From Pseudoalteromonas rubra (GTDB lineage: Bacteria > Pseudomonadota > Gammaproteobacteria > Enterobacterales > Alteromonadaceae), in NCBI RefSeq assembly GCF_000238295.3, contig NZ_AHCD03000020.1, positions 62,001 through 126,000 of the forward strand: 64,000 nucleotides of DNA, in the 5' to 3' direction. Under the pieces are notes generated by a model, which was given only the letters and a program-made list of their open reading frames with translations, searched no databases and was not told the origin of the DNA. Below are positions 18,157-27,705 of this stretch, in pieces. A program made the position numbers and the translations under genes. The stretch's first letter is position 1; each line of letters opens with the position of its first letter.

Positions 18157-18546
18157 ATGGCAAATCAATACTACGGTACAGGTCGTCGTAAAAGTTCAAG
18201 TGCTCGCGTATTCCTACGCCCAGGCACTGGCAACATCGTAATTAATCAGCGTTCTATCGAAGAGTACTTCGGTCGTGAAACTTCTCGCATGGTTGTTCGT
18301 CAGCCTCTAGAGCTAGTTGAAATGACAGAAAAGTTTGATCTATACATCACTGTTGCAGGTGGTGGTTCAACTGGTCAAGCTGGTGCTATCCGTCACGGTA
18401 TCACTCGTGCACTAATGGAGTTTGACGAGTCACTACGTCCTTCTCTACGTAAAGCTGGCTTTGTTACTCGCGATGCTCGTCAAGTTGAGCGTAAGAAAGT
18501 TGGTCTTAAGAAAGCACGTAAGAAGACTCAGTTCTCAAAACGTTAA
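18157..18546 (+). CDS. rpsI: 30S ribosomal protein S9
   Basis: This 129-residue small-subunit protein has a C-terminal tail that reaches the P-site tRNA. Family motifs are YYGTGRRKSSSARVFL at the start, GQAGAIRHGITRAL in the middle and the basic end VGLKKARKKTQFSKR. An AGGAG ribosome binding site precedes the ATG. It is followed by a strong terminator. Confidence 0.98.
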   Translation: MANQYYGTGRRKSSSARVFLRPGTGNIVINQRSIEEYFGRETSRMVVRQPLELVEMTEKFDLYITVAGGGSTGQAGAIRHGITRALMEFDESLRPSLRKAGFVTRDARQVERKKVGLKKARKKTQFSKR

Positions 18547-18567
18547 TTTATTACGTTTCAGAATTGC

Positions 18568-18595
18568 AAAAACCCAGCCTCGTGCTGGGTTTTTT
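18568..18595 (+). terminator. Rho-independent terminator of rplM-rpsI
   Basis: The stem AAAACCCAGC / GCTGGGTTTT has a 5-base loop and is followed by a T-tract, 22 bases after the rpsI stop. Confidence 0.93.
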
Positions 18596-19050
18596 GTTTT
18601 TTGCAGTCATAAATCTGCGCAATTTTTGCTGTCCATTTTCCTTCTCAATGCCACGTTTAATCCTTCGGCCAAATTTATGGTCAAAAAAGTTCAATAATTA
18701 TAATAATTAGTCGAGTTCGGACGATATCTCAGCGCATTTTTTTGCTACAATTGCGGGGCAAGTAATGAGTCGCGAAAACACTGGTTAAATTTTGATAGCT
18801 CGCCTGCTGAGCTTGATCTTAGTCAGTGAAAGGTCGCGTATGACGTTTTACCATAGTAAATCGGCTTCATGCTCGAAGTAACCAATCCCCTAATATTCGT
18901 GGGTTTATTCGGGCATGGTGCTGGAATAACCTTGTTTTAATCAAGGGATTTATTTATGATCGCGTCTATTTTGTAGTTTCTTAAAATTAACCTGCTGTAA
19001 CTGATGTTCTCAATATAGCAAGTGTTGAGATTCATAGTGGAGATAAGTGG
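18596..19050 (+). other. Long untranslated region upstream of petABC
   Basis: No gene of credible length lies here on either strand. A TACAAT hexamer at 18746-18751 is a possible -10 element. If used, the pet mRNA would have a leader of about 290 bases. A weak CCTTG...CAAGG hairpin lies near 18926-18948. GGAGATAAGTGG provides the petA ribosome binding site at the end. I see no recognisable riboswitch. Confidence 0.4.
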
Positions 19051-19641
19051 ATGAGCAATGCGCCTGTAGACAACAGCCGACGTCGCTTCTTAACTATCGC
19101 TACCTCTGTCGTAGGTGGCGTTGGTGCGGTTGGAGCTGCTGTTCCTTTTATTGCGTCTTGGAATCCGAGTGAGCGAGCTAAATCTGCAGGTGCGCCTGTA
19201 GAAGTAGATATCAGCAAGCTTGAGCCTGGACAATTGATTCGTGTTGAGTGGCGAGGCAAACCTGTATGGGTTGTGTATCGTACGCCTACGATGTTGGATG
19301 AAATGAAAAAACACGAAGGAAACCTTCGTGATCCTAACTCAGAAGAGCCACAACAGCTCGACTCTGCCAAAAACCCTCATCGTTCTAAGCGCCCTGAGAT
19401 TTTTGTCGCAGTCGGTATTTGTACTCACTTAGGTTGTTCTCCGTCGTTCCTCAATGGTGGTTTTGGTGAGAAGGTTGAAGGAACGGAGCACGGCTTCTTC
19501 TGTCCTTGTCACGGTTCTAAGTTTGATATGGCCGGCCGGGTATTCCAGGCTGTACCAGCTCCTCTGAACCTGGAGATCCCACCTTATACCTTTATTGACG
19601 ACACTACCATTTTGGTAGGTGAAGAAGAAGGGGTTGCATAA
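19051..19641 (+). CDS. petA: Ubiquinol-cytochrome c reductase iron-sulphur (Rieske) subunit
   Basis: This 196-residue Rieske protein of the cytochrome bc1 complex accepts an electron from ubiquinol and passes it to cytochrome c1. The N-terminus carries a twin-arginine-type sequence (NSRRRFLT) and a single membrane anchor. The 2Fe-2S ligands are in CTHLGC (C124, H126) and CPCHG (C151, H154), and C129 and C153 form the structural disulphide pair. It is the first gene of petABC, overlapping petB at TAATG. Confidence 0.97.
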   Translation: MSNAPVDNSRRRFLTIATSVVGGVGAVGAAVPFIASWNPSERAKSAGAPVEVDISKLEPGQLIRVEWRGKPVWVVYRTPTMLDEMKKHEGNLRDPNSEEPQQLDSAKNPHRSKRPEIFVAVGICTHLGCSPSFLNGGFGEKVEGTEHGFFCPCHGSKFDMAGRVFQAVPAPLNLEIPPYTFIDDTTILVGEEEGVA

Positions 19642-20933
19642 TGACTGCGAAGGTTGATAAGCCAGGCGCAATCGGCGCTGTGATGAACTGGATTGACGAT
19701 CGTATTCCAATGACCCGTGTCTGGAATATGCATATCGCGCAATACCCAGCACCTAAGAACTTTAACTTCTGGTATTTGTTTGGCTCACTGGCTATCCTGG
19801 TACTGGTAAACCAGATCCTGACGGGTATCTGGTTGACTATGAACTATGTTCCTTCAGGCGAAGGCGCGTTTGCTTCAATTGAATACATCATGCGTGATGT
19901 AGAGTACGGTTGGTTACTTCGTTACTTGCACTCGACAGGGGCGTCGGCATTCTTCGTCGTTGTCTATTTGCACATGTTCCGTGGTATGATCTACGGCTCT
20001 TATCAGAAGCCGCGTGAGTTGCTGTGGGTCTTCGGTATGCTTATCTTCCTGGCGTTGATGGCTGAAGCATTCATGGGTTACCTGTTACCTTGGGGCCAGA
20101 TGTCATTCTGGGGTGCTCAGGTAATTATTTCACTGTTTGGTGCAATCCCGGTTATTGGTGATGACCTGACGTTGTGGATCCGTGGTGACTACGTAATCTC
20201 AGGTGCTACCCTGAACCGTTTCTTTGCATTGCACGTGATTGCACTGCCTCTGGTACTGGTTATCCTGGTATTCCTGCACATTGTTGCGCTACACGAAGTG
20301 GGTTCAAATAACCCTGACGGTATCGACATCAAGCGTAAAAAAGGCACGGTTGCTGAAGAAGACAAGCCTAAATTCAAGTTCCACGAGTACTATACAAGTA
20401 AGAAAGACATCGTTGATGCGATCCCTTTCCACCCGTATTACACCGTTAAAGATATTCTGGGTGTGGCTGGTTTCTTAATTCTGTTCTGCTGGGTGGTATT
20501 CTTCATGCCAGAAATGAACGGTTTCTTCTTAGAAGCGCCTAACTTTGAAGCGGCTAACCCGCTGAAAACACCAGAGCATATTTTCCCAGTTTGGTACTTC
20601 ACGCCTTTCTACGCCATCCTGCGTGCAATCCCTGATAAGCTGCTGGGTGTTATTGCGATGGGTGTATCTATCGTGATGCTGGCATTACTGCCTTGGTTAG
20701 ACCGTGGTAAGGTTCGTTCAATCCGCTACCGTAGTGGTATCCACAAGCTGAACATTGCTCAGTTCGTTGTTACCTTCTTCATCCTGGGTTGGGCTGGTGC
20801 AACACCGCAGACAGTGACTTCAACGATTCTGTCGCAAATTTGTACCGTAACTTACTTCATGTTCTTCGTACTGCTGTTTGTGTACTCGAAGAATGAAACT
20901 ACTAAGCCATTGCCTACGAGGTTGACGAAATGA
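19641..20933 (+). CDS. petB: Ubiquinol-cytochrome c reductase cytochrome b subunit
   Basis: This 430-residue polytopic cytochrome b holds the two b hemes and both quinone sites of the bc1 complex. Heme-ligand histidines lie in LRYLHSTGASAFFVVVYLH and FFALHVIALPLVLVILVFLH. The Qo-site motif reads PVWYFTPFYAILRAIPDK. About eight transmembrane helices are visible, matching the fused full-length form rather than a split b6/subunit IV. It overlaps both neighbours. Confidence 0.97.
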   Translation: MTAKVDKPGAIGAVMNWIDDRIPMTRVWNMHIAQYPAPKNFNFWYLFGSLAILVLVNQILTGIWLTMNYVPSGEGAFASIEYIMRDVEYGWLLRYLHSTGASAFFVVVYLHMFRGMIYGSYQKPRELLWVFGMLIFLALMAEAFMGYLLPWGQMSFWGAQVIISLFGAIPVIGDDLTLWIRGDYVISGATLNRFFALHVIALPLVLVILVFLHIVALHEVGSNNPDGIDIKRKKGTVAEEDKPKFKFHEYYTSKKDIVDAIPFHPYYTVKDILGVAGFLILFCWVVFFMPEMNGFFLEAPNFEAANPLKTPEHIFPVWYFTPFYAILRAIPDKLLGVIAMGVSIVMLALLPWLDRGKVRSIRYRSGIHKLNIAQFVVTFFILGWAGATPQTVTSTILSQICTVTYFMFFVLLFVYSKNETTKPLPTRLTK

Positions 20934-21667
20934 TGAAAAAGCTACTAATTGGTTTATTCGCATTGCTGCCTACCTTTGCAATGGCAGCCGGTCCGTCGGT
21001 TCCTTTACTGGAGTCGAACCATGACCTGACTGATAATGCGTCTTTGCAACGCGGTGCTAAGTTGTTCATGAACTACTGCCTGGGTTGTCACCAGATGCAG
21101 TATCAGCGTTATGAGCGTACTTTCCGTGACATCGGTATCCCGGTTGATATTGGTAAAGAGACCCTAATTTTTGATGGTTCGAAAGTGGGTGGTCACATTC
21201 TGAATGCCATGGATACAGATGACGCGGCAAAATGGTTTGGTGCTGCGCCACCAGATCTAACTTTGGTTGCTCGTGTACGTGGTGCTGACTGGATCTATAC
21301 TTATCTGAAGTCATTCTACGTTGACGAAAGCCGTCCGTTTGGTGTGAACAACTCAGTGTTCCCACTGGTTGGTATGCCACACGTACTGCAAGAGTTACAA
21401 GGTGTGCCTACTGCGGAATTTGAAGAAGTAGAAGAGAACGGCGTAGTCGTTCAGAAAGTGAAAAGCATCTCAACAGATGGTTCAGGTGAGCTAAGCTCAG
21501 ATGAATATGATCAGGCCGTTCGTGACCTGACTAACTTCATGGCCTATGTTGGTGAGCCTTCACGCCTTCAATCAGAAGCAATGGGTATTAAAGTACTTGG
21601 CTTCCTGGTTATCTTCTTCATTCTGGCATTCCTGCTGAAGAAAGAATACTGGAGAGATGTCCATTAA
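20930..21667 (+). CDS. petC: Ubiquinol-cytochrome c reductase cytochrome c1 subunit
   Basis: This 245-residue cytochrome c1 relays electrons from the Rieske protein to soluble cytochrome c. A signal peptide (LLIGLFALLPTFAMA) is followed by the heme-binding CLGCH at residues 50-54. A C-terminal membrane anchor (VLGFLVIFFILAFLL) keeps it on the periplasmic side. It starts 4 bases before the petB stop codon ends and is followed by a strong terminator. Confidence 0.97.
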   Translation: MMKKLLIGLFALLPTFAMAAGPSVPLLESNHDLTDNASLQRGAKLFMNYCLGCHQMQYQRYERTFRDIGIPVDIGKETLIFDGSKVGGHILNAMDTDDAAKWFGAAPPDLTLVARVRGADWIYTYLKSFYVDESRPFGVNNSVFPLVGMPHVLQELQGVPTAEFEEVEENGVVVQKVKSISTDGSGELSSDEYDQAVRDLTNFMAYVGEPSRLQSEAMGIKVLGFLVIFFILAFLLKKEYWRDVH

Positions 21668-21691
21668 TCTGGACATTTACCAGCAATTGAT

Positions 21692-21725
21692 GCAATAGGG
21701 GCTTAAGCCCCTATTGCTGTTTTTA
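21692..21725 (+). terminator. Rho-independent terminator of petABC
   Basis: A perfect palindrome (GCAATAGGGG / CCCCTATTGC around CTTAAG) is followed by GTTTTT, 24 bases after the petC stop. It separates petABC from sspAB. Confidence 0.92.
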
Positions 21726-21794
21726 TCGATTTTATTACATAAAATTGGTATTAAAGTGATTTTATTACTTTGTCATTAATTTATGGAGGTAGGC

Positions 21795-22421
21795 ATGGCC
21801 GTTGCTGCCAATAAGCGCCCTGTTATGACTCTTTTCTCCGGTGCAAACTGTATGTACAGCCATCAGGTTCGTATCGTATTGGCCGAGAAAGGGGTAAGTG
21901 TCGATATTCATCTGGCCGAAAAGGACAACTTGCCAGAGGCACTACATGAGATTAACCCTTATGGTACAGTTCCCACTCTGATCGACAGAGAATTAGGCCT
22001 GTATCAGGCAAATATCATAATGGAATACCTAGATGAGCGTTTCCCTCATCCTCCATTAATGCCTGTCTACCCTGTTATGCGTGGTCGTAGCCGTCTAATG
22101 ATGCACCGTATCGAAACAGACTGGTATAGCCTTGCAGAAAAGATTGCGCAAGGTGGCGCAGATGCTGAACAGGCGCGCAAAGAGCTGACAGAGGCGTTAC
22201 TTGCGATCGCACCTATCTTCAGTGAAGCACCTTACTTCATGAGTGAAGAGTTCAGCCTGGTTGATTGTTACCTGGCACCTCTATTATGGCGTTTGCCACA
22301 GCTTGGCATTGACCTGTCGGGTGCTGGTGCAAAAGAGCTGAAAGAGTACATGCTGCGTTTATTTGAGCGCGATTCATTCCAGGCTTCATTAACTGAAGCT
22401 GAGCGTGAGATCCGCAGCTAA
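21795..22421 (+). CDS. sspA: Stringent starvation protein A (GST-like regulator)
   Basis: This 208-residue glutathione-S-transferase-fold protein binds RNA polymerase and alters transcription in stationary phase and acid stress. The thioredoxin-like half begins VMTLFSGANCMYSHQVRIVL. The helical half has APYFMSEEFSLVDCYLAPLLWRLPQLG (in parts). I start at ATG 21795, which has GGAGGT 4 bases upstream, rather than the ATG at 21783 that contains that site. It overlaps sspB by one base. Confidence 0.95.
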   Translation: MAVAANKRPVMTLFSGANCMYSHQVRIVLAEKGVSVDIHLAEKDNLPEALHEINPYGTVPTLIDRELGLYQANIIMEYLDERFPHPPLMPVYPVMRGRSRLMMHRIETDWYSLAEKIAQGGADAEQARKELTEALLAIAPIFSEAPYFMSEEFSLVDCYLAPLLWRLPQLGIDLSGAGAKELKEYMLRLFERDSFQASLTEAEREIRS

Positions 22422-22870
22422 TGACTTCAAATCGCCCCTACCTATTACGTGCTTTCTACGACTGGATTGTCGATAACCAGTGTACACCCCATATTGTGGT
22501 TGATGCTGAGTTTCCGGCGGTTGAGGTACCACGTCAGTTTGTTCAGCAGGGGCAGATAGTGCTGAATGTTAGCCCTTCAGCAGCTGCTAACTTTTTAATG
22601 GACAATGACGCACTGAGCTTCAACGCGCGTTTCTCTGGTCAGCCCATGCAGGTTTATGTACCAATTGGTGCTGTGCTGGCAATTTATGCGCGTGAGAATG
22701 GCGAAGGTACGATATTCTCTGAGCCGGAGCATCCACAGGATGACATGCTCTCTGAAGATGATGATCAGACTCAAGCAGAAGAGCGTGAGGAGTCAGTTGA
22801 AGCCACTTCAACCGATAAAGAAACGCCTGAAAAGGCGAAGAAAACCTCGCATCTGAGAGTGATAAAGTAG
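22421..22870 (+). CDS. sspB: ClpXP adaptor protein SspB
   Basis: This 149-residue adaptor delivers ssrA-tagged peptides from stalled ribosomes to the ClpXP protease. The globular N-terminal domain contains YLLRAFYDWIVDNQCTPHIVV and IVLNVSPSAA. A flexible acidic linker leads to the short C-terminal ClpX-binding motif SHLRVIK. It is coupled to sspA through TAATG. Confidence 0.95.
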   Translation: MTSNRPYLLRAFYDWIVDNQCTPHIVVDAEFPAVEVPRQFVQQGQIVLNVSPSAAANFLMDNDALSFNARFSGQPMQVYVPIGAVLAIYARENGEGTIFSEPEHPQDDMLSEDDDQTQAEEREESVEATSTDKETPEKAKKTSHLRVIK

Positions 22871-22884
22871 CACGTCAAAACATA

Positions 22885-22912
22885 AAAAAACCTGCCATAG
22901 GGCAGGTTTTTT
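22885..22912. terminator. Bidirectional terminator between sspB and dolP
   Basis: The stem AAAAAACCTGCC / GGCAGGTTTTTT has a 4-base loop and lies between convergent genes, 14 bases after sspB and 12 bases before the dolP stop. The T-runs suit both strands. Confidence 0.92.
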
Positions 22913-22924
22913 ATTATTTATTTC

Positions 22925-23491
22925 CTATAAGATTTCAAAAGCCTTCACGACTTTCTGTACCCCGTGCACATTGCGTGCAATATCAACGGCCCGTTCGGCT
23001 TCTGTTTGATTGACCAGGCCCATCAGAAAGACTTCGCTGTTTTCAGTAACTACCTTAATATTGCTGCCATCTATGTGATCGTCGGCAATCAACTTAGTTT
23101 TTACCTTAGTGGTTAACCAGCTGTCATTTGTCTGAGTGGTGATACCAATGTTGCTGCCGATCCGCAGCTGATTGTAAATCTGCTTAATGCCCTGAACACC
23201 TTGCAGGGTGCTGTGAGCTTGCTGTTTCATTTCTGTGGTGCTCACCTGGCCCACCATCAGTACGTGGCCGTTGACACTCACCAGGCTAATATTAGCGTGG
23301 TTAGCCAGTGCCGGAATGCGCTTAAGTGCCAGGGTTCCTTTGATCTCGATATTGTTATCATCAATTTGTGAGCCCAGTGTTCGTCTGTCATTGGCTGACG
23401 TGACAGCGCCAGCGGTACCGGCCACAACCGCGGCTGCGCAGCCCTGGATCAGTAACACGGAGCAAAGTATCAGTGCAGGTCGTTTTAACAT
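22925..23491 (-). CDS. dolP: BON-domain outer-membrane lipoprotein DolP (YraP)
   Basis: This 188-residue lipoprotein has a lipobox (LLIQGC, C18) and two BON domains (about residues 45-110 and 120-188), the second ending RAVDIARNVHGVQKVVKAFEIL. DolP/YraP sits at division sites in the outer membrane and supports envelope integrity. It is the last gene of a leftward group with diaA, yraN and lpoA, the same order as in E. coli. Confidence 0.93.
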   Translation of the reverse strand: MLKRPALILCSVLLIQGCAAAVVAGTAGAVTSANDRRTLGSQIDDNNIEIKGTLALKRIPALANHANISLVSVNGHVLMVGQVSTTEMKQQAHSTLQGVQGIKQIYNQLRIGSNIGITTQTNDSWLTTKVKTKLIADDHIDGSNIKVVTENSEVFLMGLVNQTEAERAVDIARNVHGVQKVVKAFEIL

Positions 23492-23494
23492 CTT

Positions 23495-24079
23495 TTATGC
23501 GTCCTGTGGGAAGAGAATATTGTCGATTAACTGGCTCAGGCAGTGTACGGTAAATAAATGGGTCTCGAGAATGCGGCTGGCACGTTTACTGGGTACGCGT
23601 ATTTCTACGTCATTGGGTCCCAGCAGCCCCGTTAGCTCGCCACCATCATCGCCGATCAGCGCAATGACATTGAGATCATTGGTCAGCGCTGCCTCTACCG
23701 CACTGATCACACTCTTTTCATGTCCGTCGATGGCCACAACAAACAATAGATCATTTTCATTTGAGATAGCGCGAACCTGGCGGGCAAAATAATCTGATCC
23801 CTGGTTCTCGTCGTTATTGCTGAGGTTGATCTGAGTCTGGCTCAGGGTCAGTGCAGGCAGACACGGGCGCTCAGTCTCAAAGTAATTCACCAACAGATTG
23901 CTGAAGTGTTCCGCCATCATGTGGCAGCTTGGTACGCCACAACAGATCAGTTTATTGCCGTTGATGAGGCACTGTGCAATTGCATAAGCCGTTGATTCAA
24001 GTACCTCAGGGAGCGCTTCACCTGCGGCAATTTGTGCTTGAATACTTTCGGTAAAGATCTCTTTAATTGATTCTTGCAT
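23495..24079 (-). CDS. diaA: DnaA initiator-associating protein DiaA
   Basis: This 194-residue SIS-domain protein of the GmhA-like type binds DnaA in E. coli and helps time replication initiation. Features are the SIS core KLICCGVPSCHMMAEHFSNL and VIALIGDDGGELTGLLGPND, and the C-terminal HCLSQLIDNILFP. Phosphoheptose isomerase (GmhA) is the main alternative. The context between yraN and dolP favours DiaA. Confidence 0.9.
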   Translation of the reverse strand: MQESIKEIFTESIQAQIAAGEALPEVLESTAYAIAQCLINGNKLICCGVPSCHMMAEHFSNLLVNYFETERPCLPALTLSQTQINLSNNDENQGSDYFARQVRAISNENDLLFVVAIDGHEKSVISAVEAALTNDLNVIALIGDDGGELTGLLGPNDVEIRVPSKRASRILETHLFTVHCLSQLIDNILFPQDA

Positions 24080-24080
24080 A

Positions 24081-24446
24081 CTAAGTTATATTTCTAATCC
24101 ATCGGATATCTGGGTTTTTATCGCCTTGAATTGCTACAAAGTCGATTCGGACAGGGACATTGTGCAAAGCAGATTGTTGCAGGTAATTATATATACTGCG
24201 ACGCAATTTTTGTAACTTACTTTGACTCAGCGCCTGTATTGCGCCACCAAAGCCTCCGCCACGGCGGAATTTTACTTCGACGAACACCCAGGTATCGCCT
24301 TCTTTCATGATCAGGTCTATTTCACCATAGCGGCATAAATAATTACGTGTTATGGCTTTAAGACCCTGCTTTTTAAGATAAGTTTCAGCAACCTTTTCAT
24401 AGTGTTGGCCTTTTTCTCGGCTATGACTGAACAGGTTGCCAAACAT
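24081..24446 (-). CDS. yraN: YraN family (UPF0102) endonuclease-like protein
   Basis: This 121-residue protein has the restriction-endonuclease-like core typical of UPF0102: NYLCRYGEIDLIMKEGDTWVFVEVKFR, containing the D and ExK residues (given here in one run for orientation at roughly residues 37-62). The function of the family is not established. It lies directly between lpoA and diaA. Confidence 0.92.
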   Translation of the reverse strand: MFGNLFSHSREKGQHYEKVAETYLKKQGLKAITRNYLCRYGEIDLIMKEGDTWVFVEVKFRRGGGFGGAIQALSQSKLQKLRRSIYNYLQQSALHNVPVRIDFVAIQGDKNPDIRWIRNIT

Positions 24447-24449
24447 CGT

Positions 24450-26360
24450 TTACTGCTGTGCCTGGTAATTGTCATACAGCTGTTTCATAAACAGCGGCGT
24501 AGGTGGGCGCTGGTCCAGGCTCACCAGTCGGATCTGCTTTTTGTGATATTGTGCCCAGCTCAGCTGACGATCAATCCGGTTCGCTTCTTTGATGGTGAGT
24601 GCGCCAGTCAGGCCGTCAAATTCTTTGCCTGGTATTTTACTCAGCTGCTTAATTTCAGGGAGCAGGTTTAGGGCATCATAGGCCATGGCAAACAGGCGTT
24701 GCTCAATGTCTGATTGTTCCGGCCACAAGACAGAGTGTTGTTCGCGCAAGTTTTGCAACTTTACCGCACCGGGTAGCATCCAGGGTACTTCGGTGAAAAA
24801 TAGCCCTTCTAGATCCCCTTTGTCTGTTTTGTCTATCTGCTTGCTGTAACTCCGCGAGCTGGCATAGAGCGGAATACGATCGGCAAAGGTACTGACATTG
24901 ACGTCCAGATAAGGCTTGAGTAAACGAGTTTCAATGGCATCCCCTAAGATATAGATGGCATCTATATCACGACGTGAACGGGTCTCGCTTTCCAGCTCTT
25001 TGCGAAACATACGCTTAATGGTGTTGATCCGCTGTTTTGAGCTGTCTACTTCAAGCAATTGGCCAACCACTTCGGCCATGTTTTCACTGTCTGAGTAAAA
25101 GCCGACTTCCGGGCGGGTTTCGCTATAACGCTGCCACTGGGTTTCAAAGTGGCTGATCAGGCGTTTACCGGATGCGGTATCGGGAGCCAGTAACATCGGC
25201 TTTTGATAGCCTTTGGCGAGAAAGTGCACCATGGCCTGCTCAACCTCATGCTCGGGGTCCAGCGCAAAGTAATAATGGTCTGGATTTCCGGCCTGTGAAG
25301 CGGTATCCAGGGTATTTAAAAACAGGGCAGGTGTGGTTGTTAAATATGTACTGGCGGTGAGCTTTTCTACATTGCTTTTGAGTAACGGACCAATGACAAA
25401 TTCAGCCTGACTTTGTTGTAGCTCTTTATCAATTTGTGCAACATCCAGCGTTTCATCAATAAAGAAAATCTCTTCAACCCGGTTGTTGTCCATTGCGGCC
25501 AGGAAGCCATTTTTGAGGGCTCTGCCCAGGCGTTCACTGTTGCCAGAGGTTGGTAATAAAACCGCGATGCGGGTTACGTTATAGGGTGCGAGATCCAGCG
25601 TGGTTTTTACCTCAGTGGGGATAATCTCACTGCCCGGGTGGCTGGTATATCGACGTTGCCAGTTATTTAACGCCTGATGAAGTTGCACCGTCGACCCGAG
25701 GTAGATCTGATGATACTTGGCCAGTTTAACCCAGCCTTGCTGGATAACCGTGCCGCGATCGAAGCGTTCCAGCGCATAGGAGGACAACTGCTGCAATGCC
25801 TGCCAGATGTCCCGATTCAGACCGGCAATCGACAATTGGTGTTTGTTGGCCAGGTCGGCACTTTTAAAATAATGGACCAGTGCTTTTTTGGGCAACTGCT
25901 GGGCGGCATATACGCTGCCCATTAAATACTGATGCCAGGCCTGATGTTCGGGCAGTTTTAATTTGCTCTCCAACGTTTGCAGTAAGGCCAGCGCGCTGCT
26001 GAATTTCTGCTGTTGTTGTCGGGCCAACGCGGTATACAGTTTGTTTTGTACATGATCGACACTGGCTTTGCTTTCAAGCTCGCTACAGGCCAGTTCCAGA
26101 ATGGGCCAGTTTTGTTCGTCAATGGCGGCTTGCCTTGCCAGATAGAGCAACTGGATTTTACTAGCGCCTTGTTTGCTGCTGGCCTTATCGAACAGACCTT
26201 GCGCATCCAGTTGTTCAGCTGGTGCGGTAGAGGCTGTGGCCAATGTCTGTTTGTCTTGCGTTGATGCCGTTTTAGGGGTTGTGCCACAGGCAGATAACCC
26301 TGACAATACCGCAATCACTAGACTTATATTTTTCAGTCTCACTCGCAAACCTATACTCAT
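24450..26360 (-). CDS. lpoA: Penicillin-binding protein activator LpoA
   Basis: This 636-residue outer-membrane lipoprotein reaches through peptidoglycan to stimulate PBP1A. The lipobox is LSGLSAC with C25. The N-terminal half is helical and TPR-like (about 40-260). The C-terminal half is a periplasmic-binding-protein-like fold starting VTRIAVLLPTSGNSERLGRALKNG and including AEFVIGPLLKSNVEKL. It is divergent from rsmI across only 45 bases, a conserved arrangement. Confidence 0.94.
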   Translation of the reverse strand: MSIGLRVRLKNISLVIAVLSGLSACGTTPKTASTQDKQTLATASTAPAEQLDAQGLFDKASSKQGASKIQLLYLARQAAIDEQNWPILELACSELESKASVDHVQNKLYTALARQQQQKFSSALALLQTLESKLKLPEHQAWHQYLMGSVYAAQQLPKKALVHYFKSADLANKHQLSIAGLNRDIWQALQQLSSYALERFDRGTVIQQGWVKLAKYHQIYLGSTVQLHQALNNWQRRYTSHPGSEIIPTEVKTTLDLAPYNVTRIAVLLPTSGNSERLGRALKNGFLAAMDNNRVEEIFFIDETLDVAQIDKELQQSQAEFVIGPLLKSNVEKLTASTYLTTTPALFLNTLDTASQAGNPDHYYFALDPEHEVEQAMVHFLAKGYQKPMLLAPDTASGKRLISHFETQWQRYSETRPEVGFYSDSENMAEVVGQLLEVDSSKQRINTIKRMFRKELESETRSRRDIDAIYILGDAIETRLLKPYLDVNVSTFADRIPLYASSRSYSKQIDKTDKGDLEGLFFTEVPWMLPGAVKLQNLREQHSVLWPEQSDIEQRLFAMAYDALNLLPEIKQLSKIPGKEFDGLTGALTIKEANRIDRQLSWAQYHKKQIRLVSLDQRPPTPLFMKQLYDNYQAQQ

Positions 26361-26405
26361 ACCTTTTGTTTGTGGATATCTTACTGACTGACCCTGGAGA
26401 GCTCA

Positions 26406-27269
26406 ATGACAAATGCCGAAATCTCAGACAAAATTGGCACCCTGTATATCGTTGCCACACCCATAGGCAATTTAGAAGACATCAGTGAACGTGCGCTGAA
26501 AGTGCTGGCAGACGTCGACTTAGTGGCTGCCGAGGACACGCGCCACACAGGTAAATTATTGAGTCATTTCAGCATAAAAGCAAAAACCTTTGCTTTGCAC
26601 GACCACAACGAGAAACAAAAGGCGCAGCAGGTTTTGGACTGGCTGGAGCAGGGTATGGACATCGCGCTGGTATCCGACGCTGGCACGCCGCTGATCAGCG
26701 ACCCTGGCTATGCGGTGGTGAACTTATGTCGTGAAGCCGGCGCTCAGGTTACTCCTGTGCCTGGCGCCTGTGCTGCAATTGCGGCAGTGAGTTGCTCTGG
26801 TTTGCCAACGGATCGCTTCCAGTTTATTGGTTTTACGCCTGCTAAGAGCCAGGCTCGCCAGAGCTTCTTTAAAGAGGCACATGAGTCCGGCATCACCAGC
26901 ATTATGTATGAAAGTACTCACCGTATCATGGCCAGTCTGGCTGACTTGCAAACAGCACTGGGTGAACAGCAGCAGGTAGTGTTCGCCAAAGAGCTGACTA
27001 AAACGTATGAAACCTTTTTCAGTGGGCCAGTGTGTGAGCTGATTGCGTTTCTCGAAAACGAACCTGAGCGCCAACGGGGCGAGCTGGTACTGATGCTGCC
27101 GGGTAAAACCCAGGTGAGCAGCGAAATGTCGCCGGAAGCCAAACAGCTGATCGGTTTGCTGGAAGGGGAAATGCCGCTGAAAAAAGCCTGTGGCATTGCC
27201 GCTGAGTACTTCGGATTGAAGAAAAACGCCCTGTATAAAGCCATCATCGCCGAGCGCGAAGGGGAATAA
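26406..27269 (+). CDS. rsmI: 16S rRNA (cytidine(1402)-2'-O)-methyltransferase RsmI
   Basis: This 287-residue tetrapyrrole-methylase-fold enzyme methylates the ribose of C1402 in the ribosomal P site. Motifs are LYIVATPIGNLEDISERAL, AAEDTRHTGKLL, SDAGTPLISDPGY and the family-specific YESTHRI. The length is typical. It is followed within 60 bases by the rnpB promoter, as often seen in gammaproteobacteria. Confidence 0.96.
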   Translation: MTNAEISDKIGTLYIVATPIGNLEDISERALKVLADVDLVAAEDTRHTGKLLSHFSIKAKTFALHDHNEKQKAQQVLDWLEQGMDIALVSDAGTPLISDPGYAVVNLCREAGAQVTPVPGACAAIAAVSCSGLPTDRFQFIGFTPAKSQARQSFFKEAHESGITSIMYESTHRIMASLADLQTALGEQQQVVFAKELTKTYETFFSGPVCELIAFLENEPERQRGELVLMLPGKTQVSSEMSPEAKQLIGLLEGEMPLKKACGIAAEYFGLKKNALYKAIIAEREGE

Positions 27270-27314
27270 TGGCAAGTAACGCAAATTAATGCTGCGTTTT
27301 ATGGTAAAGGTGCG

Positions 27315-27320
27315 TATAAT
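27315..27320 (+). promoter_or_regulatory. -10 element of the rnpB promoter
   Basis: A consensus TATAAT ends 7 bases before the expected first base of RNase P RNA. No clear -35 hexamer is seen at 17 bases' spacing. Confidence 0.75.
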
Positions 27321-27326
27321 CGCCCG

Positions 27327-27699
<373 letters not shown>

Positions 27700-27705
27700 T
27701 TTACA

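Noticed and set aside
23235..23792. 185-codon open frame on the + strand
   Set aside because: It spans the antisense of dolP and diaA; both are intact with recognisable domains.
26724..27284. 186-codon open frame on the - strand
   Set aside because: It is antisense to rsmI, which carries all its family motifs.
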